From Acidimicrobiia bacterium (GTDB lineage: Bacteria > Actinomycetota > Acidimicrobiia > IMCC26256 > JAMXLJ01), in contig JAMXLJ010000070.1 of NCBI GenBank assembly GCA_024281095.1, positions 41,730-105,729 of the forward strand: a stretch of 64,000 nt of DNA, read 5' to 3'. The notes beneath the pieces are model-generated. The model worked only from the letters and a program-made list of their open reading frames with translations, searched no databases and had not been told where the DNA came from. Each line of letters begins with the position of its first letter. Position 1 is the stretch's first letter. The position numbers and the translations under genes are program-made. Positions 1-7,687 of the stretch are shown here, one piece after another.

Positions 1-2323
1 CGGGCTCGACCATTGTCTGTACGACCGCGCCCCCCATCGCGTCGCCGAGCCGTGCCGCCATCGCGCGGAACGCTTCACGCACCGCGTCGGGAGACGTCAG
101 CCCGAGCGTCACCGCACCGACGTCGCTCTTGTGCACGATCGCGCCCGAAGCCGCCTTCAACGCGACCGGAAACCCGAGCTTCGCGGCGACCGCGGCGGCG
201 TCGTCGGCGGTGCCGGCGCGCTCGAGGCGCGCGTTCGGGATGCCGAAGCATGAGCACAGCTCCATGGCGACGTCGGGATCGAGCCACAGCCCGTCGGGGT
301 GGCCGCGTAACGCGTCGGTCACCAGTGTTCGAGCCCGTTCGACGTCGATTCCCCCGATTGCGGGCACGCTGCCGGCCGGGCGCCGCAGCCATTCGGCGTG
401 GGCAGCGGCCCGGGCCAGTGCCGCCGCGGCCGACTCGGGGAACGCGTACGACGGGATCCGCCGGCCGTGGTCGACGGCGTCGCCGGCTTCGGTCGCGAGG
501 CCCTGCCGGCCGAGGAAGCACGCGACGACCGGTTTGTCGCCTGCATCTGCGGCGCCGGCGTTGATGGCGGCCGCAACCTCGTCGGCTCGCGTGACGAGCG
601 GGGGGACGAAGATCACCACGAGCGCGTCGATTCCGGGATCGGCGAGCACCGTGCGGACCGCGCGCTCGTACACCTCCGCGCTCGCCGACGCGACGAGATC
701 GACGGGGTTGCCCACGCTTGCGTCGGGCGACACGAACTTCCGCAGCGCGACCTGGGTCGCAGCTGCGAGCTCGGGCACCTCGAGGCCCGCGCCCTCGCAC
801 GCGTCGGCGGCGAGGATCCCCGGACCGCCACCGTTGCTCACGATCGCAACCCGTCGCCCCGGTGGGAGCGGCTGGTTCACGAGCACCTGGGCCGTGTCGA
901 AGAGCTGCTCCATCGTGTCGACCCGGATGACGCCTGCCTGGCGGAACAGCGCGTCGACCGCGACGTCGGGCGTCGCGAGCGCCGCGGTGTGCGACGATGC
1001 CGCGCGCGTGCCGGCTCGGGAACGGCCGCTCTTCACCGCGACGATCGGCTTCGTACGCGAGATCCTCCGTGCCAGCCGGGCGAACTTACGCGGGTTCCCG
1101 AACGACTCGAGATACAGGAGGATCACGTCGGTGCCGGGGTCGTCTTCCCAGTGCTGCATCAGGTCGTTGCTGGACACGTCGGCCTTGTTGCCGACCGAGA
1201 CGAACGACGAGACACCGAGCCCGATCGCACTCGCCTGCGCGAGCAACTCGATGCCGAGCGCGCCGGACTGCGACGAGAACGCCACCCGGCCCGGCCTCGG
1301 CGTGAAGGGCGCGAACGTGCCGTTCATGCGGACGGCGCGATCCGTGTTGACCACGCCCATGCAGTTGGGCCCGACCAGGCGCATGCCGTGACGGCGTGCG
1401 ATCTCGGCGACCTGGCGTTCTGCGGCGCGGCCCTCGGCCCCCGTCTCGGCGAAGCCGGCGGTGATGATGACGAGCCCGTTGACCCGCTTCTGGGCACATT
1501 CCCTCACGACGTCGAGCACGTGCGGCGCGGGAACCGTGATGATTGCGACGTCGATATCGTCCGGAATGGCGAGCACGCTGGGCCAGGCACGGACGCTCGC
1601 AATGGAGGCGGCCGTCGGATGAACCGGATAGACGGGGCCGTTGAAGCCACCGGCGATGAGGTTCCGGAACAGCTCGTGGCCGATCGTGTTCGGCTGCCGA
1701 CTGGCGCCGATCACCGCGATCGAACGCGGTGCGAGCAACCTCGCCATCGAGCGGGCTTCCGCCTGGTGCTCGCGCTGGTCCTGCGCGGCGCGTGATGCCG
1801 CGGTCGGCGCGATCGGGAACGCGAGCTCGACGACGCCTTCGGCGAACTGCCGGTCGACCTCGAAGCCGGCGTTCCGGAACACTTCGAGCATCTTGCGGTT
1901 CTGCGGCAGGGTCGACGCGACGAACCGGGTGATGCCCTGCTGGCGTGCGATGCCGGCGAGATGCTCCAGCATCAGCGTGCCGAGGCCGCGACCCTGCTGG
2001 TCATCCTGGACCGTGAACGCGACCTCCGCCCTCGTGGGGTCGTTCAGCCGGTCGTAGCGAGCGACCGCGACGATGTCGTCGCCGAGCTCGGCGACGAGAG
2101 CAAGAGTCTCGTCGTAGTCGACGCTCGTCAGACGTTCGAGCTGCCGAGCCGACGGGGCGGAGACCGGCGAGAAGAACCGAAGGTAGATGGAGTCGGCCGA
2201 CATCCGTTGATAGAGCGCGAGGAGCGCATCGTCGTCTTCGGGACGGATCGGCCTGATGTGCACCGTGCCGCCGTCGGCGAGCACGACGTCGGACTCCCAC
2301 TGCGCGGGGTAGGCAGCCGGCAT
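1..2323 (-). CDS. Bifunctional GNAT acetyltransferase / ADP-forming acyl-CoA ligase, C-terminus cut by window edge
   Basis: About 774 residues are visible and the C-terminus runs off the left edge. The N-terminal ~165 residues are a GNAT domain with an acetyl-CoA loop QGRGLG at about 110-115. A CoA-binding Rossmann domain follows from about 195 (IAVIGASRQPNTIG), then succinyl-CoA-synthetase-like domains containing SQSGALG, then the start of an ATP-grasp domain near 660 (VALKAASGAIVHKSD). This is the domain set of protein lysine acetyltransferases such as Pat/YfiQ, but with the GNAT domain first; in Salmonella Pat it is last. Known family members acetylate acyl-CoA synthetases; the ligase part is often inactive. 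Whether this one is active cannot be told from the visible part. The ATG at 2321-2323 is preceded by a -10-like TACGCT and no Shine-Dalgarno. It is divergent from the P-type ATPase. Confidence 0.9.
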   Translation of the reverse strand, partial: MPAAYPAQWESDVVLADGGTVHIRPIRPEDDDALLALYQRMSADSIYLRFFSPVSAPSARQLERLTSVDYDETLALVAELGDDIVAVARYDRLNDPTRAEVAFTVQDDQQGRGLGTLMLEHLAGIARQQGITRFVASTLPQNRKMLEVFRNAGFEVDRQFAEGVVELAFPIAPTAASRAAQDQREHQAEARSMARLLAPRSIAVIGASRQPNTIGHELFRNLIAGGFNGPVYPVHPTAASIASVRAWPSVLAIPDDIDVAIITVPAPHVLDVVRECAQKRVNGLVIITAGFAETGAEGRAAERQVAEIARRHGMRLVGPNCMGVVNTDRAVRMNGTFAPFTPRPGRVAFSSQSGALGIELLAQASAIGLGVSSFVSVGNKADVSSNDLMQHWEDDPGTDVILLYLESFGNPRKFARLARRISRTKPIVAVKSGRSRAGTRAASSHTAALATPDVAVDALFRQAGVIRVDTMEQLFDTAQVLVNQPLPPGRRVAIVSNGGGPGILAADACEGAGLEVPELAAATQVALRKFVSPDASVGNPVDLVASASAEVYERAVRTVLADPGIDALVVIFVPPLVTRADEVAAAINAGAADAGDKPVVACFLGRQGLATEAGDAVDHGRRIPSYAFPESAAAALARAAAHAEWLRRPAGSVPAIGGIDVERARTLVTDALRGHPDGLWLDPDVAMELCSCFGIPNARLERAGTADDAAAVAAKLGFPVALKAASGAIVHKSDVGAVTLGLTSPDAVREAFRAMAARLGDAMGGAVVQTMVEP

Positions 2324-2331
2324 CGCGAGCG

Positions 2332-2337
2332 AGCGTA
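2332..2337 (-). promoter_or_regulatory. Putative leaderless -10 element for the acetyltransferase gene
   Basis: On the minus strand TACGCT lies 8 bases before the ATG at 2323. This fits the TANNNT-plus-short-gap pattern seen at many starts here. No convincing -35 was found, so the call is tentative. Confidence 0.35.
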
Positions 2338-2393
2338 CTTCGCCGGAGCCGTCCGTCCCGCGGCGCCGCGCGACCGGTGGCACCAGCGCCGAG

Positions 2394-2399
2394 TAGCTT
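2394..2399 (+). promoter_or_regulatory. Putative leaderless -10 element (TAGCTT) for the P-type ATPase
   Basis: TAGCTT is followed by 6 bases and then the GTG start at 2406, with no Shine-Dalgarno between. The same hexamer at the same distance occurs before the genes at 14791 and 21482. Confidence 0.5.
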
Positions 2400-2405
2400 C
2401 ACGGC

Positions 2406-4805
2406 GTGACCGCGCTCCCAGCACCGGTCGAGTCGCGCGAGGGCGACGGCGCCTTCGTCACGCCGCCGACGGGATTGAGCGCGGCCGAGGTGGCGTCGCG
2501 CGTCGAGCGCGGCCTCGTGAACGACACCGGCGAACGAACGAGCCGCACGTTCGCCGAGATCGTGCGCGCCAACGTGTTCACACGGTTCAACGCGCTCCTC
2601 GGCTCACTCTTCGTCGTGATCCTGATCGTCGGCCACGTGCAGGATTCGTTGTTCGGGATCGTCCTGGTCACCAACGCACTCATCGGCATCGTGCAGGAAG
2701 TGAGGGCGAAGCGCACTCTCGACCATCTCGCGGTGTTGAACGCCCCGCGTGCGCGCGTGGTCCGCGACGGCGCGCCGGTCGAGATCCCGGTGGATCAAGT
2801 CGTGCTCGACGATCTGCTCGAGTTGCGTACAGGGGACCAGGTGCCGGCCGACGGAACGGTCCGCGTGTCGCAAGGCTTGGAGCTCGACGAGTCGTTGCTC
2901 ACCGGAGAGTCGGATCCCGTGCCGAAGCAGCCTGGAGACGAGGCGCTGTCAGGAAGCTTCGTCGTGGCCGGGGCCGGGCGAATGCAGGCGACCCGGGTCG
3001 GCGCCGACGCCTACGCGCGCCGGCTCGCTGACGAGGCGCGCCGGTTCACCGTTGTGCGTTCCGAGCTCGTCGACGCGATCAACAGGATCCTCAAATGGGT
3101 GACGTGGGCGATCGTGCCGACTGCCGCGGTGCTGGCGCTGAGCCAGTTCAAGGCCACCAGCGGCTGGCGGGAGGCGATGAGCGGCACGATCGCCGGCGTG
3201 GTCGGCATGGTGCCCGAGGGCCTCGTGCTGCTCACGAGCATCGCCTTCGCCGTCGCCGCGGTCACGTTGGCACGGCGGCGGGTGCTGGTGCAGGAGTTGC
3301 CCGCCGTCGAGGGTCTCGCCCGCGTTGACGTTGTCTGCCTCGACAAGACCGGCACACTCACCGAAGGAGACGTCGCGCTCGACGGCATCGAGCCGCTCGC
3401 CGACATGGACCCCGCTCCCGCGCTCGGCGCGCTCGCCTCGGACCCGAACCGCAACGCGACGCTGGCCGCGATCGCGGAGGCGTTCCCGCCGCCCGACCCG
3501 CCGTGGACCCGGAGCGGCACGATCGCGTTCTCGTCGTCGCGCAAGTGGAGCGCCGCGAGCTTCGACGGTCACGGATCGTGGGTCATCGGAGCGCCCGAGA
3601 TGGTGCTCGCCGGCGTCGCCCCGTCGGATCCCGTGCGGGCCCGAGCCGACGAGCTCGCGGCACGCGGCAGGAGAGTGTTGGTGCTCGCGTATTCCGACTC
3701 GCCGCTCGTGGGCGAGAGTCTCCCCGAGCCGCTCACCCCGGTGTGCCTCGTCATGCTCGAGGAGAAGGTCCGGCCGGACGCCGCGGACACGCTGCGGTAC
3801 TTCACCGAGCAGGGCGTGACGCTCAAGGTCATCTCCGGCGACAACCCCCGCACCGTCGGTGCCGTCGCGCAGCGGGTCGGCCTCCCGGGCGCAGATGACC
3901 CGGTCGACGCGCGCGAGCTGCCCGAGGGCGGCGACGAGCTCGCCGAGGTGATGGAAGCCCATTCGGTGTTCGGCCGCGTGACGCCGCACCAGAAGCGCGC
4001 CATCGTCGCCGCCTTGCAGTCGCGCGGACACGTCGTCGCGATGACCGGCGACGGCGTGAACGACGCACTCGCTCTCAAGGACGCGGACATCGGCATCGCC
4101 ATGGGGTCCGGTGCCGCCGCGACGCGTGCGGTCGCGCAGTTGGTGCTCCTCGACAGTGAGTTCGCGACGATGCCCGGTGTCGTCGCGGAGGGACGGCGGG
4201 TCATCGCGAACATCGAGCGTGTCGCGAACCTCTTCATCACGAAGACCTTCTACGTGATGCTCCTCGCGATCGCGATCGGCATTGTCCGCTGGCCGTTCCC
4301 GTTCCTGCCCCGACACCTCACGATCGTGAGCTCGTTGACCATCGGAATCCCGGCGTTCTTCCTGTCGCTCGCGCCGAACTCGCGCCGGTACGTGCCCGGA
4401 TTCATCAGACGCGTGCTGCGCTTCACCGGGCCGACGGGCGCGCTCGGTGCCGGCGCCGTGCTCGTCGCCTACTGGATCGCCCGCTCCAACGGGGTGACGC
4501 TCACCGAGGCGAGAACGGTCGCGACTGTCGTGCTCATCACGTACGCGATGTGGGTGCTGCTGGTGCTGGCGCGGCCGCTCAACTGGTGGCGCGGGCTTCT
4601 CGTTCTCGTGATGGCCGCGGCCTTCGTCGTCGTGATGGCCGTGCCGGGTCTGCGCGACTTCTACGCACTCGAGCTTCCCGCCACCGACGTGGTCGTCGAG
4701 ACGCTCCTCGTCGCTGCGGGGGCGATCGTGGCGCTCGAGATCTTGTTGCGCGCGACGAGGTCGGCGCCCGCTGAGGCCGTTCCGCTGCGCAGCCGCTCCG
4801 CTTGA
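2406..4805 (+). CDS. ctpE: Cation-transporting P-type ATPase, CtpE-like (probable Ca2+ transporter)
   Basis: A 799-residue P-type ATPase. In order it shows the actuator-domain TGES loop (about 165), the phosphorylation motif DKTGTLTEGD with Asp at residue 313, the hinge TGDGVNDALALKDADIG, and a run of hydrophobic C-terminal membrane segments. Throughout its length it resembles mycobacterial CtpE as I recall it: the N-terminal RANVFTR, the VQELPA(V/I)EGLARVDVV block before the phospho-Asp, and the C-terminal FFLSLAPNSRR block. CtpE is a plasma-membrane calcium-uptake pump needed for cell-surface integrity. There are no N-terminal metal-binding CXXC motifs, which argues against a copper or zinc pump. 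GTG start, apparently leaderless. Confidence 0.92.
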   Translation: MTALPAPVESREGDGAFVTPPTGLSAAEVASRVERGLVNDTGERTSRTFAEIVRANVFTRFNALLGSLFVVILIVGHVQDSLFGIVLVTNALIGIVQEVRAKRTLDHLAVLNAPRARVVRDGAPVEIPVDQVVLDDLLELRTGDQVPADGTVRVSQGLELDESLLTGESDPVPKQPGDEALSGSFVVAGAGRMQATRVGADAYARRLADEARRFTVVRSELVDAINRILKWVTWAIVPTAAVLALSQFKATSGWREAMSGTIAGVVGMVPEGLVLLTSIAFAVAAVTLARRRVLVQELPAVEGLARVDVVCLDKTGTLTEGDVALDGIEPLADMDPAPALGALASDPNRNATLAAIAEAFPPPDPPWTRSGTIAFSSSRKWSAASFDGHGSWVIGAPEMVLAGVAPSDPVRARADELAARGRRVLVLAYSDSPLVGESLPEPLTPVCLVMLEEKVRPDAADTLRYFTEQGVTLKVISGDNPRTVGAVAQRVGLPGADDPVDARELPEGGDELAEVMEAHSVFGRVTPHQKRAIVAALQSRGHVVAMTGDGVNDALALKDADIGIAMGSGAAATRAVAQLVLLDSEFATMPGVVAEGRRVIANIERVANLFITKTFYVMLLAIAIGIVRWPFPFLPRHLTIVSSLTIGIPAFFLSLAPNSRRYVPGFIRRVLRFTGPTGALGAGAVLVAYWIARSNGVTLTEARTVATVVLITYAMWVLLVLARPLNWWRGLLVLVMAAAFVVVMAVPGLRDFYALELPATDVVVETLLVAAGAIVALEILLRATRSAPAEAVPLRSRSA

Positions 4806-4820
4806 CCGCGCGAACGGGGC

Positions 4821-6035
4821 TTACCTGCTCTCGCCGCGACTGAGCACGGACACCGCGTCGCGCGCGGCGACGCTTGCTTCGTCGACGTGAACGACCCACG
4901 CCGCGACCCGTGAGCCGGACGCGTCGACCCGTCCCTCGCGTCCGCCCGTCGTGGCGTCGTTGCGCTCGTGATCGAGCTCGATCCCGGCCCAGCTCATCCC
5001 CTCGAGGATGCGTCGCCGCACCTCCGCCGCGTGCTCGCCGATGCCGCCGCCGAACGCGACCGCGTCGAGGCCGCCGAGCACCGTCATGTACGCGCCCACG
5101 TACTTGCGCGCGCGGTAGCAGAAGAGGTCGACGGCCAACGCGGCGCGGGAGTCGCCGGTCGCCTCGGCTGCGAGCAGATCCCGCATGTCCCGGGACCGGC
5201 CCGACACGCCCAGCAGGCCGGAGCGGGTGTTCAGCTGATCTTCCACGTGGCCGATCGAGACGTGCTGGGCGCCGGCGAGGTACGCGGGAAGGCTGGGGTC
5301 GACGTCGCCCGAGCGTGTCCCCATGACCAGGCCTTCGAGTGGTGTCAGCCCCATCGACGTGTCGACCGATCGCCCCCGGTGGACGGCGGTGGCCGAACAG
5401 CCGTTGCCGAGTTGGAGCGTGACGAGCCGGTCCGGCGCCGCTCCATCGCGACTCAGTGCGGTCACGCGTTCGGTGATCGAGCGATGTGCGAGGCCATGAA
5501 AGCCGTACCGGCGAACATGGTGCCGCTCGGCTACGTCGAGATCGATCGCGTAGCGCGCGGCCCGGTTGGGCATGGTCGCGTGGAAGGCGGTGTCGAACAC
5601 CGCCACCATCGGCAGCTCGCCGCCCAGTGCGTCTCGTGACGCGCGCAACGCGGCGAGGGCCGGGCGGTTGTGCAGCGGCGCGAGCGTGGTCGCCTCGGTG
5701 ATCTCGCGCAGTACGTCGTCGTCGATGATCGCGGCCTCGACGACGCGTGTTCCCCCGTGCACGATGCGGTGCGCGACTGCGTCGAAACCGCGCGTCCTCG
5801 GATGACCGGCGCCGGTGAGCCACCTCAGCACGACTCGGATCGCTTCACCGTGATCGTCGGCCACCACGTCCTCGTCGACGGTGGACTCGCCTGCCTGGGC
5901 GCGGAGCACCGGTGATGCGCCGATGCGTTCGATCTCTCCGCGTGCCGGTCGGTCGACGATCTCTCCGCTGCTGTCGAGCACCATCACGTCGAATTTCAGA
6001 GACGAGCTCCCACAGTTGACCATCAGCAGTTCCAC
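4821..6035 (-). CDS. ackA: Acetate kinase
   Basis: This 404-residue protein has the usual acetate kinase length and motifs: N-terminal VNCGSSSLKF phosphate loop, AHRIVHGG, FDTAFH, GFHGLAH, the RSGDVDP loop and GGIGEHA near the C-terminus. It interconverts acetate plus ATP and acetyl phosphate plus ADP, normally with phosphotransacetylase (pta), which is not in this window. The GTG at 6033-6035 was chosen because it gives MELLMVNCGSSS, matching the family N-terminus; the open frame continues upstream with no family similarity. A GAGGAG lies about 13 bases upstream, which is a long spacing. It is convergent with the ATPase and divergent from the DevR-like regulator, leaving a 295-bp control region. 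Confidence 0.95.
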   Translation of the reverse strand: MELLMVNCGSSSLKFDVMVLDSSGEIVDRPARGEIERIGASPVLRAQAGESTVDEDVVADDHGEAIRVVLRWLTGAGHPRTRGFDAVAHRIVHGGTRVVEAAIIDDDVLREITEATTLAPLHNRPALAALRASRDALGGELPMVAVFDTAFHATMPNRAARYAIDLDVAERHHVRRYGFHGLAHRSITERVTALSRDGAAPDRLVTLQLGNGCSATAVHRGRSVDTSMGLTPLEGLVMGTRSGDVDPSLPAYLAGAQHVSIGHVEDQLNTRSGLLGVSGRSRDMRDLLAAEATGDSRAALAVDLFCYRARKYVGAYMTVLGGLDAVAFGGGIGEHAAEVRRRILEGMSWAGIELDHERNDATTGGREGRVDASGSRVAAWVVHVDEASVAARDAVSVLSRGESR

Positions 6036-6330
6036 GCAACGATGTTCGCTCCTCGCCGTTTGCACTTCCAGACAGGCTCGCGCTCTCGTCCGGCGTTCCC
6101 GCCCCGAGCGGCTCACGGAGGGCCGTCCACCATGCGCTCCCAGCGACCCAGATGCCTCGACGCGCGTCCCCCTTGCGGGGTGGCCGCGGGCCGCCGTCCT
6201 GGCTCCAGAGCGCGAACGTCCATGCTGACGTGACCCGATGTCGCCGGCGTACCCGTGACGCCCCCGATGCGGCCGGTAGGCTCGACACCGACGCGGAGCG
6301 GTCTCGCGCCGACGCAGATCGAGGTGACGC
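6036..6330. promoter_or_regulatory. Divergent control region between ackA and the DevR-like regulator
   Basis: This is the longest non-coding stretch in the window at 295 bp. Toward the regulator a possible promoter is GTGACG (6255-6260), a 16-bp spacer and TAGGCT (6277-6282), which would give a leader of about 40 bases with GAGGTGA as Shine-Dalgarno at 6321-6327. I looked for a DosR-type GGGACT..GTCCC box and did not find a convincing one. Short open frames here look like noise. Confidence 0.4.
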
Positions 6331-6993
6331 GTGTCCGGTGAGCCCACACGTGTGTTTCTGCTCGACGACCACGAGGTCGTGCGACGCGGGCTGCGCGAGA
6401 TGATCGACGTCGAGGACGACCTCCGGGTCGTCGGCGAGGCCGCAACGGCCGAGGAGGCGCTGGCGCGGATCCCGGCCAGCCGTCCGGACGTCGCGGTGCT
6501 CGACGTGCGCCTCCCCGATGGCAACGGCGTCGAGGTGTGTCGTGAAGTGCGTTCCCGCCACGCCGACATCCAGTGCCTGATTCTCACGTCGTTCGCGGAC
6601 GACGAGGCGTTGTTCCAAGCGATCATGGCCGGCGCATCCGGGTATCTGCTCAAGCAGATCAAGGGTCCCGACATCGTCGAAGGCATCCGGCGTGTCGCGC
6701 TCGGGCAGTCGCTGCTCGACCCCTCGGTGACGACCCGAGTGCTCGATCGGCTCCGGGCGGGCCCCGAGGAGGACGAACGACTCGGGACGCTGACCGAACA
6801 GGAGCGACGGATCCTCGACCTCATCGCCGAGGGGCTCACCAACCGTCAGATCGCGCAGACGGTCCACCTCGCCGAGAAGACGGTCAAGAACTACGTGTCC
6901 AACCTGCTCGCGAAGCTCGGCATGGAGCGGCGGACACAAGCGGCGGTGTACGCGGCGAAGCTTCTCGAACGCCAGCCGCCGGGGCCCGACTGA
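6331..6993 (+). CDS. devR: NarL/LuxR-family response regulator, DevR/DosR-like
   Basis: 220 residues: a receiver domain (about 5-125) followed by a LuxR-type helix-turn-helix (about 150-215). Acidic pocket D12/D13, phospho-acceptor D58 (VAVLDVRLPDG), T86 and conserved K108 are all present. Similarity to mycobacterial DosR/DevR is strong from end to end: DDHEVVRRGL, LDVRLPDGNG, GASGY, EGLTN(R/K)QIA and AEKTVKNYVS.LLAKLGMERRTQAAV. DosR responds to hypoxia, NO and CO through the heme kinases DosS and DosT. No kinase gene is nearby, so the input is unknown. GTG start with GAGGTGA just upstream. The neighbouring acetate kinase suggests, but does not prove, a role in low-oxygen metabolism. Confidence 0.9.
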   Translation: MSGEPTRVFLLDDHEVVRRGLREMIDVEDDLRVVGEAATAEEALARIPASRPDVAVLDVRLPDGNGVEVCREVRSRHADIQCLILTSFADDEALFQAIMAGASGYLLKQIKGPDIVEGIRRVALGQSLLDPSVTTRVLDRLRAGPEEDERLGTLTEQERRILDLIAEGLTNRQIAQTVHLAEKTVKNYVSNLLAKLGMERRTQAAVYAAKLLERQPPGPD

Positions 6994-7014
6994 CGCCGAC
7001 GTCACCGGCCCCTC

Positions 7015-7584
7015 TCAGCAGCTGACGGAGCCCGTGTCGCGGCGCGCGACCGGCTCCCGCGCCGGCAGCGGCCCGAAGCTGCCCGAGTGCGTGGACCCGA
7101 ACTCCTGGGTCGCCCAGATCGTCCCGTCGGGCGCGCACACGACACCGATGCCGATGCGTTCCAGATTCGGCGCGAGCACGTCGTGACGGTGTGAGTCGGA
7201 GCGCATCCACGCCACGTGCAGCGCTCCGGCCGTCGTGCCCGGCGGTCCGTTGCCGATGTTCTCCGCGACGGCGACGAAGTGCGCGAGCAGCGGGTGCAGG
7301 TCGCTGTGGCGCAGGCCGGTGCGCGACATCTCCTCGCTCCAGGCGAACGCCCGTTGCGTGAGTTGCCCGTCCGGCGTGAGCACTCGCAAGCCGCGCGCGG
7401 CGCGCTCTTCGTTGACCCGCGTCACCAAGTCCGCGGCGATCGCCTGTTCGTGCGCGGTCGCGGCGTGCCAGACGACGGATTGGGCCGCGCCGGCGTCGTC
7501 CACCGTCGCCACGGCCTGCGTGCACGCGAGCCCCGCGGTCGCGAGCGCGACCAGCGAAGCGGCGACGGCGAGAATGCGGCCCAC
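7015..7584 (-). CDS. Exported CAP/SCP-domain protein
   Basis: About 189 residues if it starts at the GTG at 7582-7584. The N-terminus (MGRILAVAASLVALATAGLA) is a typical signal peptide, so the protein should be secreted. A CAP (SCP/PR-1) domain follows: an LVTRVNEERAARGL helix, FAWSEEMS, HSDLHP, AENIG and the terminal WATQEFG block. Bacterial CAP proteins are extracytoplasmic and mostly of unknown function. Two cysteines, in GVVCAPDG and at the very C-terminus (SVSC), could pair. The open frame extends upstream to 7815, but that part overlaps the VanW gene and has no signal peptide, so the internal GTG was preferred. GATACG lies about 5 bases before it, possibly a leaderless -10. Confidence 0.85.
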   Translation of the reverse strand: MGRILAVAASLVALATAGLACTQAVATVDDAGAAQSVVWHAATAHEQAIAADLVTRVNEERAARGLRVLTPDGQLTQRAFAWSEEMSRTGLRHSDLHPLLAHFVAVAENIGNGPPGTTAGALHVAWMRSDSHRHDVLAPNLERIGIGVVCAPDGTIWATQEFGSTHSGSFGPLPAREPVARRDTGSVSC

Positions 7585-7638
7585 GCCGTCGTATCGGTCG
7601 CAGTCGGGACCTCCTTGACGCCGGCCGCATCTGCTGCC

Positions 7639-7679
7639 TTGGGACGATTTCGTGCCGTATCGCGTGAAAATCGTCCCAA
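7639..7679 (-). terminator. 12-bp perfect inverted repeat, likely terminator of the VanW gene
   Basis: Arms TTGGGACGATTT (7639-7650) and AAATCGTCCCAA (7668-7679) are perfectly complementary around a 17-base loop. It sits 8 bases after the VanW stop and about 55 bases before the CAP gene start, so it may be a terminator without a U-tract or an operator. Its loop edges resemble those of the stem-loop at 33144-33182. Confidence 0.5.
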
Positions 7680-7687
7680 CTCGGTGG

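Noticed and set aside
398..1795. Plus-strand open frame of about 465 codons over the acetyltransferase/CoA ligase
   Set aside because: No domain recognised; the opposite strand encodes a continuous GNAT plus CoA-binding plus ATP-grasp protein.
6036..6330. DosR-box candidates (GGGACT..GTCCC) and short open frames in the ackA-devR gap
   Set aside because: No symmetric GGGAC/GTCCC arrangement found; CCCCC-TTGC-GGGG near 6168-6180 is only a weak hairpin, and the short frames lack coding character.
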